Part shown: one piece after another, positions 1 through 9,973 of the stretch | How positions within the stretch are numbered: position 1 is the first letter of the stretch | Layout: each line of letters opens with the position of its first letter | Source: Rhodosorus marinus | Taxonomy: Eukaryota; Rhodophyta; Stylonematophyceae; Stylonematales; Stylonemataceae | Reading direction: 5' to 3' | DNA: 64,000 nt | Assembly (NCBI GenBank): GCA_029953675.1 | Contig: JAMWBK010000007.1 | Coordinates: 992,001-1,056,000, forward strand | Notes under the pieces: generated by a model | Told to the model about the DNA's origin: nothing | The model's input: the letters and a program-made list of their open reading frames with translations, nothing else | Database searches by the model: none | Made by a program: the position numbers and the translations under genes

Positions 1-2170
1 CGGTTGAAGTCTGTCCGCTGGGTTAAAGCGAGTTCTTCGTGAAGGGCGCCTATCCGAGGCTCTCTCCTCGCAGCTGAGTACCTTTTTGAGGAGCTGACGA
101 CAGTCATGCGGCAGTGTACGTTGCTTGGCAGCGGGATCCAACCGCAGTAGAGCTCCTGGGAGTGGTGTTTCACGTCGTTTGGGAGCCCGGCTATCTCAGG
201 CTCTCCGGCTGCGGCGAATTTTGGACAAGGTCGAGATAGTTTCTGAGAAGAGCGTCCGTGTTGCTAAAATCGACACTACTGTCGACACTGCAGACGACGA
301 GGCTGTCCCTGAGAAGCCGCCAGCGGAGTCTTCTTCGTCGGGACTCGCATCCAAGCGTCCCAGGTCGATCCTCCTCTTTGCCCGCTACCTAGGCCCGGTT
401 CCAGAGCTTGGGCAGCAGTCTGAGCTCCAAGTTCTTCACGGTGATTCCTGCCTACCCTTGACTAGCCTTAACGGATTTTTCGAGCTGCGTGTGATACTAC
501 GTTCATATCTGGGTCTCCCACAGCCGCTTGGCCTCTCGAGCGGAATACCCCGTCTCTCCTCTCTGGTTGCATTGTGGAATCCCGCGACTTTGGTGCCCGC
601 CTGTTGGCGTCCTCTCCCGTGGTCCAAGGCGCCGGTTTGCGTCGTCATATGCGTATAGACTGGTTTTTATTCCGATATCTACGGTTGCAGGCTCTTGGTA
701 CGGATCACGAGGCGGAGGTCCCTTCGCCTGCAGCTCATTCGCTTGATGCTGTTGATGAGATACCTGTTGTCCAGCGTGTGAAGGATTTGGTGGTCACTGA
801 CCTGGGGCTAGCAGGATTGAGTTTATTGACTTGCCCATTCCTTGTCTCCAGGATGCGCGATATCTTCCCACGTCGTCAAAACGTCGTGATGCAGCCGCTG
901 GTTCAATTCGACTACTGAAGGAGTCCCAGTACGCTAAGCGACGACTCATCCAACCTTTCGGGACTCGGCGCTGTCTCATCGGCTTGTACCGTTGAGCATC
1001 AAGTTTAGACATTGTTGCTTCTCGCTGGCATAGTCGCGTTTTCCCTAGGCCGTTTCTGCTCGAGCGATGAGGACCATGTTAACAGGGTTGCTTCTCCAGG
1101 CTTCGTGTTTTTCGAAATGCTGCAGCGGATTTGATAGCCTCTTCAGGGAATTGTCTCTGACGCTCTGACGCTTTAACGTTGCATGGTAGTCGGGCGCCCG
1201 TTATCATCTCGCTTGCGCTCCTCGGCTTGGATAGTCCAAACGCCGGTGTTATCTTGGTTTAGCTTTCTTCCTCTCAGGGTAGTTGGCTCTGAATAAAGGA
1301 GGATGATGATGTTAACAAAGCGGATATCATCTGCGGGCAGAGTTTTCATCTCCGATTTCCGTGAAGAACTGTCAAGAAGTCCGCGGGGGAGGTGGCTGGG
1401 CCGGGCAACACGTTTTCTATTCTCTGGAAACGTGTACGTTTTGTGGTTGATCTTGATAGTTGATATCGTCCGAGTTCAGGATTTGTTTACAATTCGGCTC
1501 CCATCCAGCCATCACGGTGAACCAAAAGAAACCCGTCCATCTCCTCATTCCCCGGCATTCCCCGGACAGTATAAACTTACTGTTTATCCCCTTCCACATA
1601 ATATATTTACTCCATATACACGCTATCACGCGAATTTGGTCGAACCCCTAAAAGAACAGCCCAAATCGTCTATTTTTACAAAAGCCTCGATTTCAAATAC
1701 GAAAACCCCTTTCCAAAGTTCATCATCTAAAAACTATCTAAAAACATGTAATTCGGTGGCAACCAACCAAAAGCAAAGGGCTACTAGCCCCCTCAATCTT
1801 GTCCCACGTCACCAGTTATGACATATCCACTGAAAATCATTTCCCAAAGGATAAACGTTTTTGAAAACCCTTCTTTTTGACCCTGATTTATCGAAATCAA
1901 ATGATTAATTTTTTTTTGCTATTCTTTCACAGTATGGTCTAAAAACTTCCAAAATGCAAATCCACCCCCGAGCCTTACAAAAACATCCATAAAATGATTA
2001 AATATTTTTTTGAAAAGTGGGGTTTTAACTGAAATTTTCAGATATCCCAATTTTTTTTGTTAGGTGAAACGGGATCGTTGTTTTTCTTATGTTTTTGGGC
2101 GGAGGGGTTTGGAAATTGGAAAGAGTGGATTTCGTCTAATTAAATATTTGGTTTTTATGTTGTTTTTGGG
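1..2170. other. Unassigned stretch with hypothetical ORFs
   Basis: No gene could be recognised. Two overlapping plus-strand frames (125-658, 177 codons; 574-918) and one at 1303-1821 (172 codons) are open but show no domain, no obvious splice-linked partner and no family resemblance. From about 1850 to 2180 the DNA turns AT-rich with T runs, unlike the balanced base composition before it. A 30-nt block near 1271-1300 belongs to a dispersed repeat described separately. Part of this could be decayed mobile-element sequence, but I cannot show it. Confidence 0.4.
1250..1300 (+). repeat. Dispersed short repeat, copy 1
   Basis: The block ctctcagggtagttggctct at 1271-1290 and the following ten bases align without gaps to 58041-58070 and 61021-61050. 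All three are preceded by a similar pyrimidine-rich stretch of the form gcctagccttctt. This copy is the most diverged (gaataaagga against gagtaaacga). Confidence 0.45.
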
Positions 2171-2171
2171 T

Positions 2172-2830
2172 TGGGGGAGAAAGGGATTTTGGGTTAGATT
2201 TTGAGGGTTTTTGGGGGGGAGCAAGATGGAAACTTTGTTTAAGAGGAAATCTGGAAAGGATTGGGGGGGGTGGGCGAAGAGGTTAGAGAAGAAAGAGAAG
2301 AGAGAGAAGAAAGAGAGAGAAGAGAGAGAGAGTGAAGAAAGAAGAGAGAAGAGAGGAAGAGTGGAGAAGAGAGAGAGAGAAGAGAGGAAGAGATAGAGAG
2401 AGAGAGAGGGAGAGAGGGAGAGAGATAGAGAGAGTAAAGGGTTTTTGGGTTTGATTTTTGATTTTTGGGGGTGGAGGAAGATGGAAAATTTGTTTAAGAG
2501 CTAGGAATTAGGAAAGGATTTGGGGACAGAGAGGGAGAGAAGAGTGGAGTGAAGGAGAAAAGGATTTGGGATTAGATTTTGAGGTTTTTGGTAGGAGGAA
2601 GATGGGAATTTTTGTTTAAGAGCTAGGAATTGGGGGAAAAGGATTGAGGAGGGGTGAGGGAGGAGAGAGAGAAGAGGGAAGGAATTAGAGTGAAAGGGAT
2701 TTTGGGTTAGATTTTGAGGGTTTTTGGAGGGGAAGAAGGAAACTTTGTTTAAGGGCTCGGAATAAGGAAAGGATTGAGGAGAAGAGAGAGAGAGAGGGAG
2801 AGAGAGTGAAGTGAAAGAGGAATGAGAAAG
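2172..2830. repeat. Degenerate GA-rich tandem repeat
   Basis: An element of about 90 nt (core gatttgagggtttttgg, then ggaagatggaaactttgttt, then a ggaaaggattgagga tail) recurs four times, with the gatggaaactttg landmark near 2225, 2480, 2601 and 2734. The copies are separated by pure GA microsatellite tracts such as 2284-2430, so spacing varies (about 255, 121 and 133 nt). The plus strand is almost entirely purine. The open frames here, such as 2211-2396, are low-complexity artefacts. Confidence 0.8.
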
Positions 2831-3334
2831 GGTTTCGGATTTGAGGTGGTGATATTGGTTGGTATATAGAGGGAGGAAGTTAGTGAGGGAAGGAGAAGGA
2901 GGAGGAGGTGGAAGAGGGAGATTTTTTTGGTTTGACGAGGGTGCAGTACGTGGGGTTGGAGGGAGAAGTGCTTGTTTTTTGGGGGGGAGGGGGATTGGGG
3001 GAGGTTGGGAATTACAGAGGTTGGGATTTAGAGTTTTTGATGTTGAGGTTTGGTTTTTTTTGTTTCGTGTAGGCGGTGGGTGGGTGACAAGGGTTTCCTT
3101 TTTGATGGGGGGCATTTTGGGGAGTTGAGGATGTGATGGATTTGTTTATAGAGTGACGAGCGGCGCTTTTTAGGATTTTTTGTTAAGCGCGAGGGTTTCT
3201 GCCGCTGTGAGTGTGTTGTTTTTCTGTTTTCTGTTTTTGCGGGGTTTGGGTTTCGTCTAGATTTTTTGTGTTTTTCGCGTGTATGATACGGAGAGGCTGG
3301 TTTTCTTGGCTGCGGACGCTTTGAGTTGTACACG
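2831..3334 (+). other. Leader region of the PPP4R1 gene
   Basis: Purine-rich DNA continues to about 3010 and then gives way to G/T-rich sequence leading to the inferred start codon at 3335. This most likely holds the promoter and 5' untranslated leader of the downstream phosphatase-subunit gene. I see no convincing TATA box. The long antisense frame 2501-3115 is a low-complexity shadow. Confidence 0.35.
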
Positions 3335-5969
3335 ATGGTGGAAAATGGGGATTTAGATGCAGACGCTTATGAGGTATGAGTCAATCACGCCCGCCAGCAT
3401 GGATTAAATTGATTTCACTGTTTTGGCTCCAGCGTGATTCTCACAGCAGCCTTCTTGTTTCTTGCGCTCTCGATCACTCCAACAGGGTGTGGATTACGTC
3501 GTCCTCAACGATGATGTTCTCACCAGTGTTTATAACGCGAGCACCGTACTGGCTGAAGGGAACGACCTTGAGAGGCTCGCCGTTTTATTTCAATTTCCGC
3601 AGTTTTTGGAGCACTGCCCGGCTGACACGATCAATATTATGATTCCCGAAATTTGTAGCAACGTTACGGGTTGGACAGAGAACGCGACTATGGCTTCGGC
3701 TGAGGTAACTTTTTATCCCCGCTTTGGTACATCTGTTTTCCTGGACCTGGTAGCGCGAGACTATGGTATTGATACTGTTCTACTTTCGTCTGATTAGGCC
3801 CTCTACTTCGTTATTGGCGTAGCAATACCGGACGACATAGCAAGTGCAATTTTGGACGTATCTCTGAAGATCCTGGACAAAATGGGACAGGGGGATATTT
3901 TTGACGCTTGGGGAGAGATTTTGTCCATGATCGTTGCACAAGTGAGCTCCAACGATGTTCATAGCAAGCTCATTCCGATGACTATTGAGCGCCTAGGTTC
4001 CAAGACCATTGATTCGAGGCGTCTTGCGGCGAGGTTGATTGGATCACTCGCCGACGTTTTATCATCTGAAGAAGTAGAGGACCTGTTCCTGAAGAGGGTC
4101 GTGGATCTCTGTGATGACAAGGACAGTTCTGTCCGGGCCATGATTGCGCAGTCCCTGGCCAGTGTTGGCGCCAAACTCCCGCTGAAACTTTGTGAGGAGC
4201 ATCTTTCCCCAAAATTGTGCTTTTTGACTGAGGACGACAGCGCTCGAGTACGAGCTGCAGCCGTCCGCGCCGTTGCGAAGATAGGCGATGCACACAAAGC
4301 TGAAGCTACCAACTCAAACATGTTCAAAACGGTAAGCCCCGTCCTCTCGATCTCAAGGAGGTCACCCTTCGGGAATCGTCCCTCCGGGAATCGAAACCTA
4401 TCGAAGGATCTGAAGGTGACAGGTACTAACAGTGCGCCACTGTCCATCTTTGTTCAGCTTCTTCTCTCGATGTTCATTGAAAAGTGCAAGGACGCAACTA
4501 TTACCGCGGCAACCGACCTCAGAACGGTGGACGATGATACGTATGTGATGCTGGAGATTTTCGCAGAGGTGTACGGATATTTTCTGATAGCGTTGAACCC
4601 TCTTTTTGAGGATGAGGAGACGTGGACGCTCACCCTGAACGGCCTGCGGAGAATGGTATCCTGCAACGGTCCAACAGTTCGACATTGGTGCGCGTTCAAC
4701 TTGCCCGCGGTAGCCACATGCTGTGGTGCTGATAGACCTGACCGCATAAAGGGCGTCCTGCACGCTTTGTCTACAGACACGGACGTTGAAACGAGAGCGA
4801 CTCTTGCGGCGGGAATACACGAGACTGCCCGTGTTGTCGGTGACACTGATTTGCGTGGAGAGGTGCTGGTGGCCGTCGGGGAACTGATGACTGACCAGAA
4901 TCCTCAGGTCCGCTTGAATGCCCTTACAAATTTTGCGGAGCTCTTGGAACTGCTTTCCGAGAAGGAACCTGCCGCTAGGAAGTTAGACCCTGTTTTCACG
5001 AACTTGGAAGCGCTGGCACAGGATTCATGGCGAACGCAAAAGGTTCTTGCGGAGCAACTGGACAAGGCTGCGTGCAACATACCGCAAGAAATGCTTTGTG
5101 AGTACGTCGCGCCTGTTCTTTTCCAGATGGCGAGGGAGAGCACCTACCTCGTTCGAAATGCTTCCATCGCTGCGGCAGTGCGCGTTCTGCGCTACATTTC
5201 AGCGATTCGACGGCGGGATGGCATCCACAACCATTTCATTAACGAGTGGGCTCAGGGAAAAGTTTACTGGACTAGACTTGCTTTCCTTGAGGGAGCTGAC
5301 GTGGCGCGCACCATTTTTAGTCGAAAGTTGTACAACAGCATGTTTGCTGAGTCGGCATTGAAAATGAGTGGCGATTCCGTCTCAAATGTTCGTCTCAGAC
5401 TCGTCAACCTGATGCAGAATTCTATTGCGGAGAGCAAGGACCTCAAACTGTACAGTGAAGCCCTCGCCAAGTTGGTCGAAGATTCGGACCCGGAGGTAAA
5501 AATCCGTTTGGCCCTTGGCCTTTGATTCCCTTGCTTCGTTTGCTGACTCTCGTGTCGGTTCTATTTTGCTTCTCAGGTGAAGGAGGCCGCTTTAAGTTGT
5601 CAGGAAGCTGTAGCCGGGTTCAAGGGTTTGTCACCGGAACAGGTGAAGGAAGACAAGCAAAGGGAGGAGGCGGAGGACAAATTCTTTGTTCTTCCAAAAG
5701 CGCAGGTCTCCAAGGGTGCGAGTCAGAAACCTGTAGTCCTTTCCACGCGAACCTCTTCGAAAAAGCAATTTGTGAAGAGCCAACCGCCGCTCAAGCCCCC
5801 AGTTCCATCCGATGTTGTGCTGTCCAAATTTTCAACTGGCGACCCGGAAGGTATGGCCGAGGGTAATGACTTGAACTCGGCGAATGGCGTCCGTGGGGAA
5901 AAGGACGAGGAAGAAACATTGGACAAGCGAAAAGGACTTTTGAGGAGGGCGTGCTGCTCTGTCTCATAA
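3335..5969 (+). CDS. PPP4R1: Protein phosphatase 4 regulatory subunit 1-like HEAT-repeat protein
   Basis: Modelled exons are 3335-3373, 3486-3704, 3798-4331, 4458-5495 and 5577-5969, giving 740 aa; all introns are phase 0. The protein is a HEAT-repeat solenoid. The best diagnostic block is HWCAFNLPAVATCCG, followed by a SIHE-like LAAGIHETARVVGD stretch, which resembles the C-terminal half of animal PPP4R1 rather than the PP2A-A scaffold. In known members the solenoid holds the PP4 catalytic subunit in cytoplasm and nucleus. The protein is shorter than human PPP4R1 (about 950 aa) because the long disordered acidic middle is missing. It ends in a basic and acidic tail of about 120 residues that I do not recognise. 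The start was chosen because exon 1 (MVENGDLDADAYE) splices in frame. A divergent PP2A A-subunit is the main alternative. Confidence 0.8.
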
Positions 5970-6477
5970 AGGATTCTTAGGGTCTTCCAGACTAGGAAAG
6001 GCGGTACCCGTGCATAGACATCGTTTCCGGCGTGACCGGGTCCTTTTCTGAACGCACCCGTGTTGACGTTCGCAGAACGAGGGCTGATATGTCCTACCTG
6101 TGGGAACCGCTCGCTTTCTCCCCTTATCTGTATCACATAAGCCTGTGGTGTGGGTCGGGTGTAGTTCCAACTTGGAAAATGTTAATTACTATCTTCTTCT
6201 CTAACGGAGACTGTTTTCTGTTTTTCTTTTTCTGGCATAAGGAGAAACTATGTCACATATAATGTCAATTTATTCTAAAGTTTTATGGTCAAGAGAATTG
6301 TTTTGTTTCTTTCTTTCTTGATTTTGTACAATCGCAGATTCGAGTTCCAAGCCTTTTTTTTTTTGGGGGAATGGGGCACTGCAAACCGAAAAGAAAAAAC
6401 AAGGGAACCCAACTGAACGCACAAGTAGGGAAGGGAGTTATTCAAAACTGCCATGAATGGGAAAAATAGGTACTATC
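5970..6477. other. Convergent intergenic region
   Basis: This is the shared 3' flank of PPP4R1 (+) and TVP23 (-). It contains T-rich runs near 6220-6360 and no coding signal I can support. Confidence 0.5.
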
Positions 6478-7295
6478 TCAAGATGATCCCCTAAAGTAGC
6501 TCATGGCCTGGTCCATGACTGCGGAGGCCATGTAGCTCCTCATCTGCTCCTGTTGTTGTCTACTGCACTTGAAGTAGGCGACGAGGTTTGTACCAGTGAG
6601 AATTAGAGCGACGGCTACTACCAACAGCCATGTGAACTCAAACCGGAAGATGCACACTATTCCGAGTCCAACCCATAGAACTGGTTGTAAGTACATAGAC
6701 CACCAGAACAGTCTGGAATCGATGACACTGTTCGTATTGTTATCCTGATTTGTCCATGACGAAGAAACACACAGGTTGTTGTCAGCGATGGCTTATCATA
6801 GTCTACAATACGGGGAGAAAGAACAAGTTAAAACGCAGTATCGATTTCAACTCATACCTCCTTGCATTCAAAGCGCCAAGCAGTTGTTCCGTCTTCATTC
6901 ACATCTGTCCACCATCTCAAGCCCACCATCAACCTCCCGCTCACATTTTTCACTGTCCAAAAGTCGAAGGCCAGAAGAGTAACCGTGACCACAAACTGTA
7001 CCACAAAGTTGCCCAGGAAGAACCCAAGCAGAAGGTACGACGCGATTGCCGCTAGCTTTAAACCCACATGAAACAAGGCCACCCCCGGGTGCGAGCTCTT
7101 CCTCAAAATCGTTCCAATCGCTCCACCGCCTCCTTCATCGTCCAATCCACCGCCCCCTTCCTCAACATCAAACTGCTCCACACGAGCTCCTTTCGTTACG
7201 TGAGGAAGACTCTCTTCCTCATAAAACTGTACTTCATTCTCATCTCCGCTCGACATCGCCCCAAACCCCAACCAGCCCAAAAAACCGAAACCCAC
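6478..7295 (-). CDS. TVP23: Golgi membrane protein TVP23/FAM18 homolog
   Basis: There are two coding exons, 7295-6858 and 6744-6478, with a phase-0 intron at 6857-6745, giving 234 aa. The conserved core is FDFWTVKNVSGRLMVGLRWW, the hallmark of the DUF846/TVP23 family. It is followed by DSRLFWWSMYLQPVLWVGLG and a last membrane segment ending near TGTNLVAYFKC. Four hydrophobic segments are visible, matching the family's four-pass topology. TVP23 proteins sit in late Golgi and tubulovesicular membranes and take part in vesicle traffic. The first about 60 residues are acidic and Gly-rich. Met14 (7256, MSSGDENE) is an equally good start, giving 221 aa. A third ATG-proximal start cannot be excluded. 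Confidence 0.88.
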
Positions 7296-9521
7296 AACGC
7301 CTCAAATACAAAACGACTTATCCAACTTCAAACGCAGAAGCGAAAGACCAAACCAAAAAGAAACCCACTTTCTCAGATCCTATTCTGACAATGACCGATC
7401 GATACTCTCGACAGTTTCCACCCAAAAACAGATACCTTTGCCTTGTCTCCAACAGTCCCCGTGAATCTATTCCCTCCTTCCCCACCACTCAAAAACGACA
7501 AAACAAAACTTTCCTCTCTTTCCACTTATCAAAAGAAAACCAGCACACAGACAAACCCTGTCCCACAACTCTAGATATTAAAAAGAACAAAAACGATCTT
7601 AAATAAGTACGATTAACTCCTTAAAATTACAATAAACCTGATATTGTCTCTCAGAATTAGTGTGTAGTTTTCATATTCTAGATCGACTGACAAGGTGCGG
7701 TTTTTCCCATCGGGTGGTCTATGATCTAGAGCATAGTTCTTAATTAAGTACCTTTTCGTGTTTATTTGTTTCATTTCAATTTATTCTGGTCGTGTGTTCT
7801 AGTTTATCTTATTCTAGATGTTATGTCCCGACAAGATTGGGCTTTGGCGTAGAAGGTTTGGGTAGAGGCTATGATTGCATGAGGCGTGCTTAATAGACCC
7901 GATGTATTGACCTCAAAACCTCAGCAAGTAGAGCTGTGGTGTATATTTGTATACACAAGCTGTTCACTGTACACCTACTGTGTTAGCCGCGAGAGATAGC
8001 GCCGCGATAATCGCCTCCACGAGGGCGAATCAATGCGCTTTTGAGATGTCATGCCTGAGATAAAAAATTGCAAAGAGGAGATGCAAATGGCGTTACTGGC
8101 CAGTGCGTCTCCTCTTTGCTTGAGGGCAACCTGTAGCCTTCCTTCCAGGTCCTAGATGCGGCTCTTCCTCTGGACGGGACTGGGTGGAAGGGGACGTGGT
8201 AGATTGGTAGATTCGAACTGATACTGATGATCGTTGCTGTGAGGATTCAGTGGGGAGTTCTAGAGTCTATAAAGCCTCATTTTAGCTAGGTAGAATAGGT
8301 TCTTTCCACCATCCCCGTCCCGTTCTATCTTTATCGAACTATGGACCATTCAGCCACAACTCGTGTCGCACAACACCGAAAACCGCTCAAATTATCCCCA
8401 AAAAAATCCATCACGCATCCACGACAATTCATCGAAAAACATATATAAAATTTCGCTCTTTACTCCCCTTGCGATCAGCAGTTATGCGTTTCTAAATTCA
8501 TATATTGAGAAATTAATACAAACTTATTTAAAACTCTTATTGCAAAACAACTACCCGTCCGAAAACTTCAATGATTCTTTTAAGTTTTGCTTTTAAAAAA
8601 CCAGGGAAGAAGTTAACCATAAAATAAAATAAAATTAGCTCACCTTCAAAATACTACAATTCAATATTTCGAATTAAGCAAAAAAATTGCATATCAGTCT
8701 TTATGAAATTTTGACTGAATATGCAGTCATTATTGCGTTGGCGGGTGTTGCCGTGCTGCTAGCGCTGTTGGGACAAAAAATAGCATGGGACGCTTCTGGT
8801 CGATCAATGTGGACCGAAGCCGTGTGGATCTGAGATACAAAATTCGCCTCCAGAACCTCTCTTTTGTTGAGCTCAGAGGACCTTCGTGTTTGTTGATGTG
8901 TTCTTGTTGATTGTTTTGCGTGATTCTACTGACCATATTGAGCCCACCCTCCCTCCTACACCCGCCACTCCGCAAGTGTTTTGTCCTACCCCCAGGGCGT
9001 TTCCCAACCAGCGCTTTGGGATTCCCTGTCCTGGTAGTATTATCACTGGGGATCTTGGAGGACTTGGAAGGACTGCCCACTTTTTTCTATTTCCCCAATC
9101 AATTAGCCTTGAATCACGCGCTGGCCTGTCAAGCCCTACACATATACCTTACACCATATACGCATCAACGCACACGGAGAGCGTTTCCTGCTAACTCCGA
9201 CGATTGCCGATCAGGATGCACGCCGGATCTGTCAGAGCCACAGCACGTCCCGTGAACATTGAACATACTAATGCTTTGACAACTTCCAGGCACAACAGAC
9301 AAGAAAACTACAGCCCCAGGGGTTGACTACCAGCCTGGAAAAAGCGGGGTCTTCTCCGCCTCTCCCGCTTTCGAAGCTCTGCCATGTCAATAGACTCGCT
9401 CAAGTCGACTCTGAAGATCCGCAGTGCTTTACAATCTTGGCTGATGAAGAAGAAGAGCAAGGATGAACGTTTCCAGAGCCTAACAAGACCAAGATCTAGG
9501 CAGTCCGAACTCTGTGGCAAT
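7296..9521. other. Long intergenic region, no recognised gene
   Basis: It lies between the divergent TVP23 and COPB2 genes. The stretch 7300-7600 is C/A-rich with open frames that lack any family signal. The stretch 8430-8720 is AT-rich. A perfect-looking hairpin at 8070-8119 is listed separately. The frames at 8730-9080 (-) and 8886-9255 (+) overlap one another and carry no domain. Confidence 0.4.
8070..8119. other. Foldback (hairpin) sequence
   Basis: The left arm gcaaagaggagatgc (8070-8084) pairs with gcgtctcctctttgc (8105-8119) over 15 positions with one G.U-type wobble. Inside it a second short stem, tggc/gcca, closes a 7-nt loop. It could be a small structured RNA or a mini-foldback element; function is unknown. 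Confidence 0.55.
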
Positions 9522-9943
9522 AAGATCCGTCTTGAGTAACGATCGATCCGGTTGGTGGGAAGAAGAGTAGCGAACGCGGCTGTGGAATCTCTTCCGAAGA
9601 GGGAGCCTGGTGACTGGGAATTTGAGAATCGAGGAATCTAAATCGTCCTCAAAAGAAACCGTACAAGCTTTGTCGTTGTTCAAAGTTTGGGGTTTTAAGG
9701 ATCGGTCTTCTTAAGAAGCGATCGAGGTGGAGGAAGGTCAGCTGGTGGGCGTGTGAGCCTCTTTCGAAGAGGGAGGTTGGGGATTTTTGGTTTACCGAGG
9801 AATCCAAATCGGTCTGGGCAAGCGCTTTGTTTTTTTGTCTGAACTGTTACGATAAGATCCGTCTTCCTTAGAAGCGAACGCGTTGGGGAAGAAGGGACGT
9901 CAGGGTGAGTCTCTTCCGAAGAGGGAGGTTAGGGATTCGTTTT
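9522..9943 (+). repeat. Tandem repeat array A in the COPB2 leader
   Basis: Three diverged units lie just upstream of COPB2. They begin with aagatccgtctt-like blocks near 9522, 9697 and 9854. They carry the landmark tctcttccgaagagggag near 9588, 9758 and 9910, giving spacings of 152-175 nt. Each unit also has a gaagcga(tc)g block and a ggtgggaagaag block. The array runs to within 31 nt of the start codon, so it probably lies within the transcribed leader or core promoter. Confidence 0.75.
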
Positions 9944-9973
9944 TGCGAGGCTCAAGAATCGGGTGATCGCAAG

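Noticed and set aside
1631..1650. tRNA-like ggttcgacc on the minus strand
   Set aside because: Upstream sequence cannot form D and anticodon arms.
2501..3115. 204-codon minus frame rich in Pro/Ser/Leu
   Set aside because: It is an antisense shadow of the polypurine repeat block.
8205..8225. tRNA-like B-box (attcgaact)
   Set aside because: No matching T-stem, A-box or cloverleaf on either strand.
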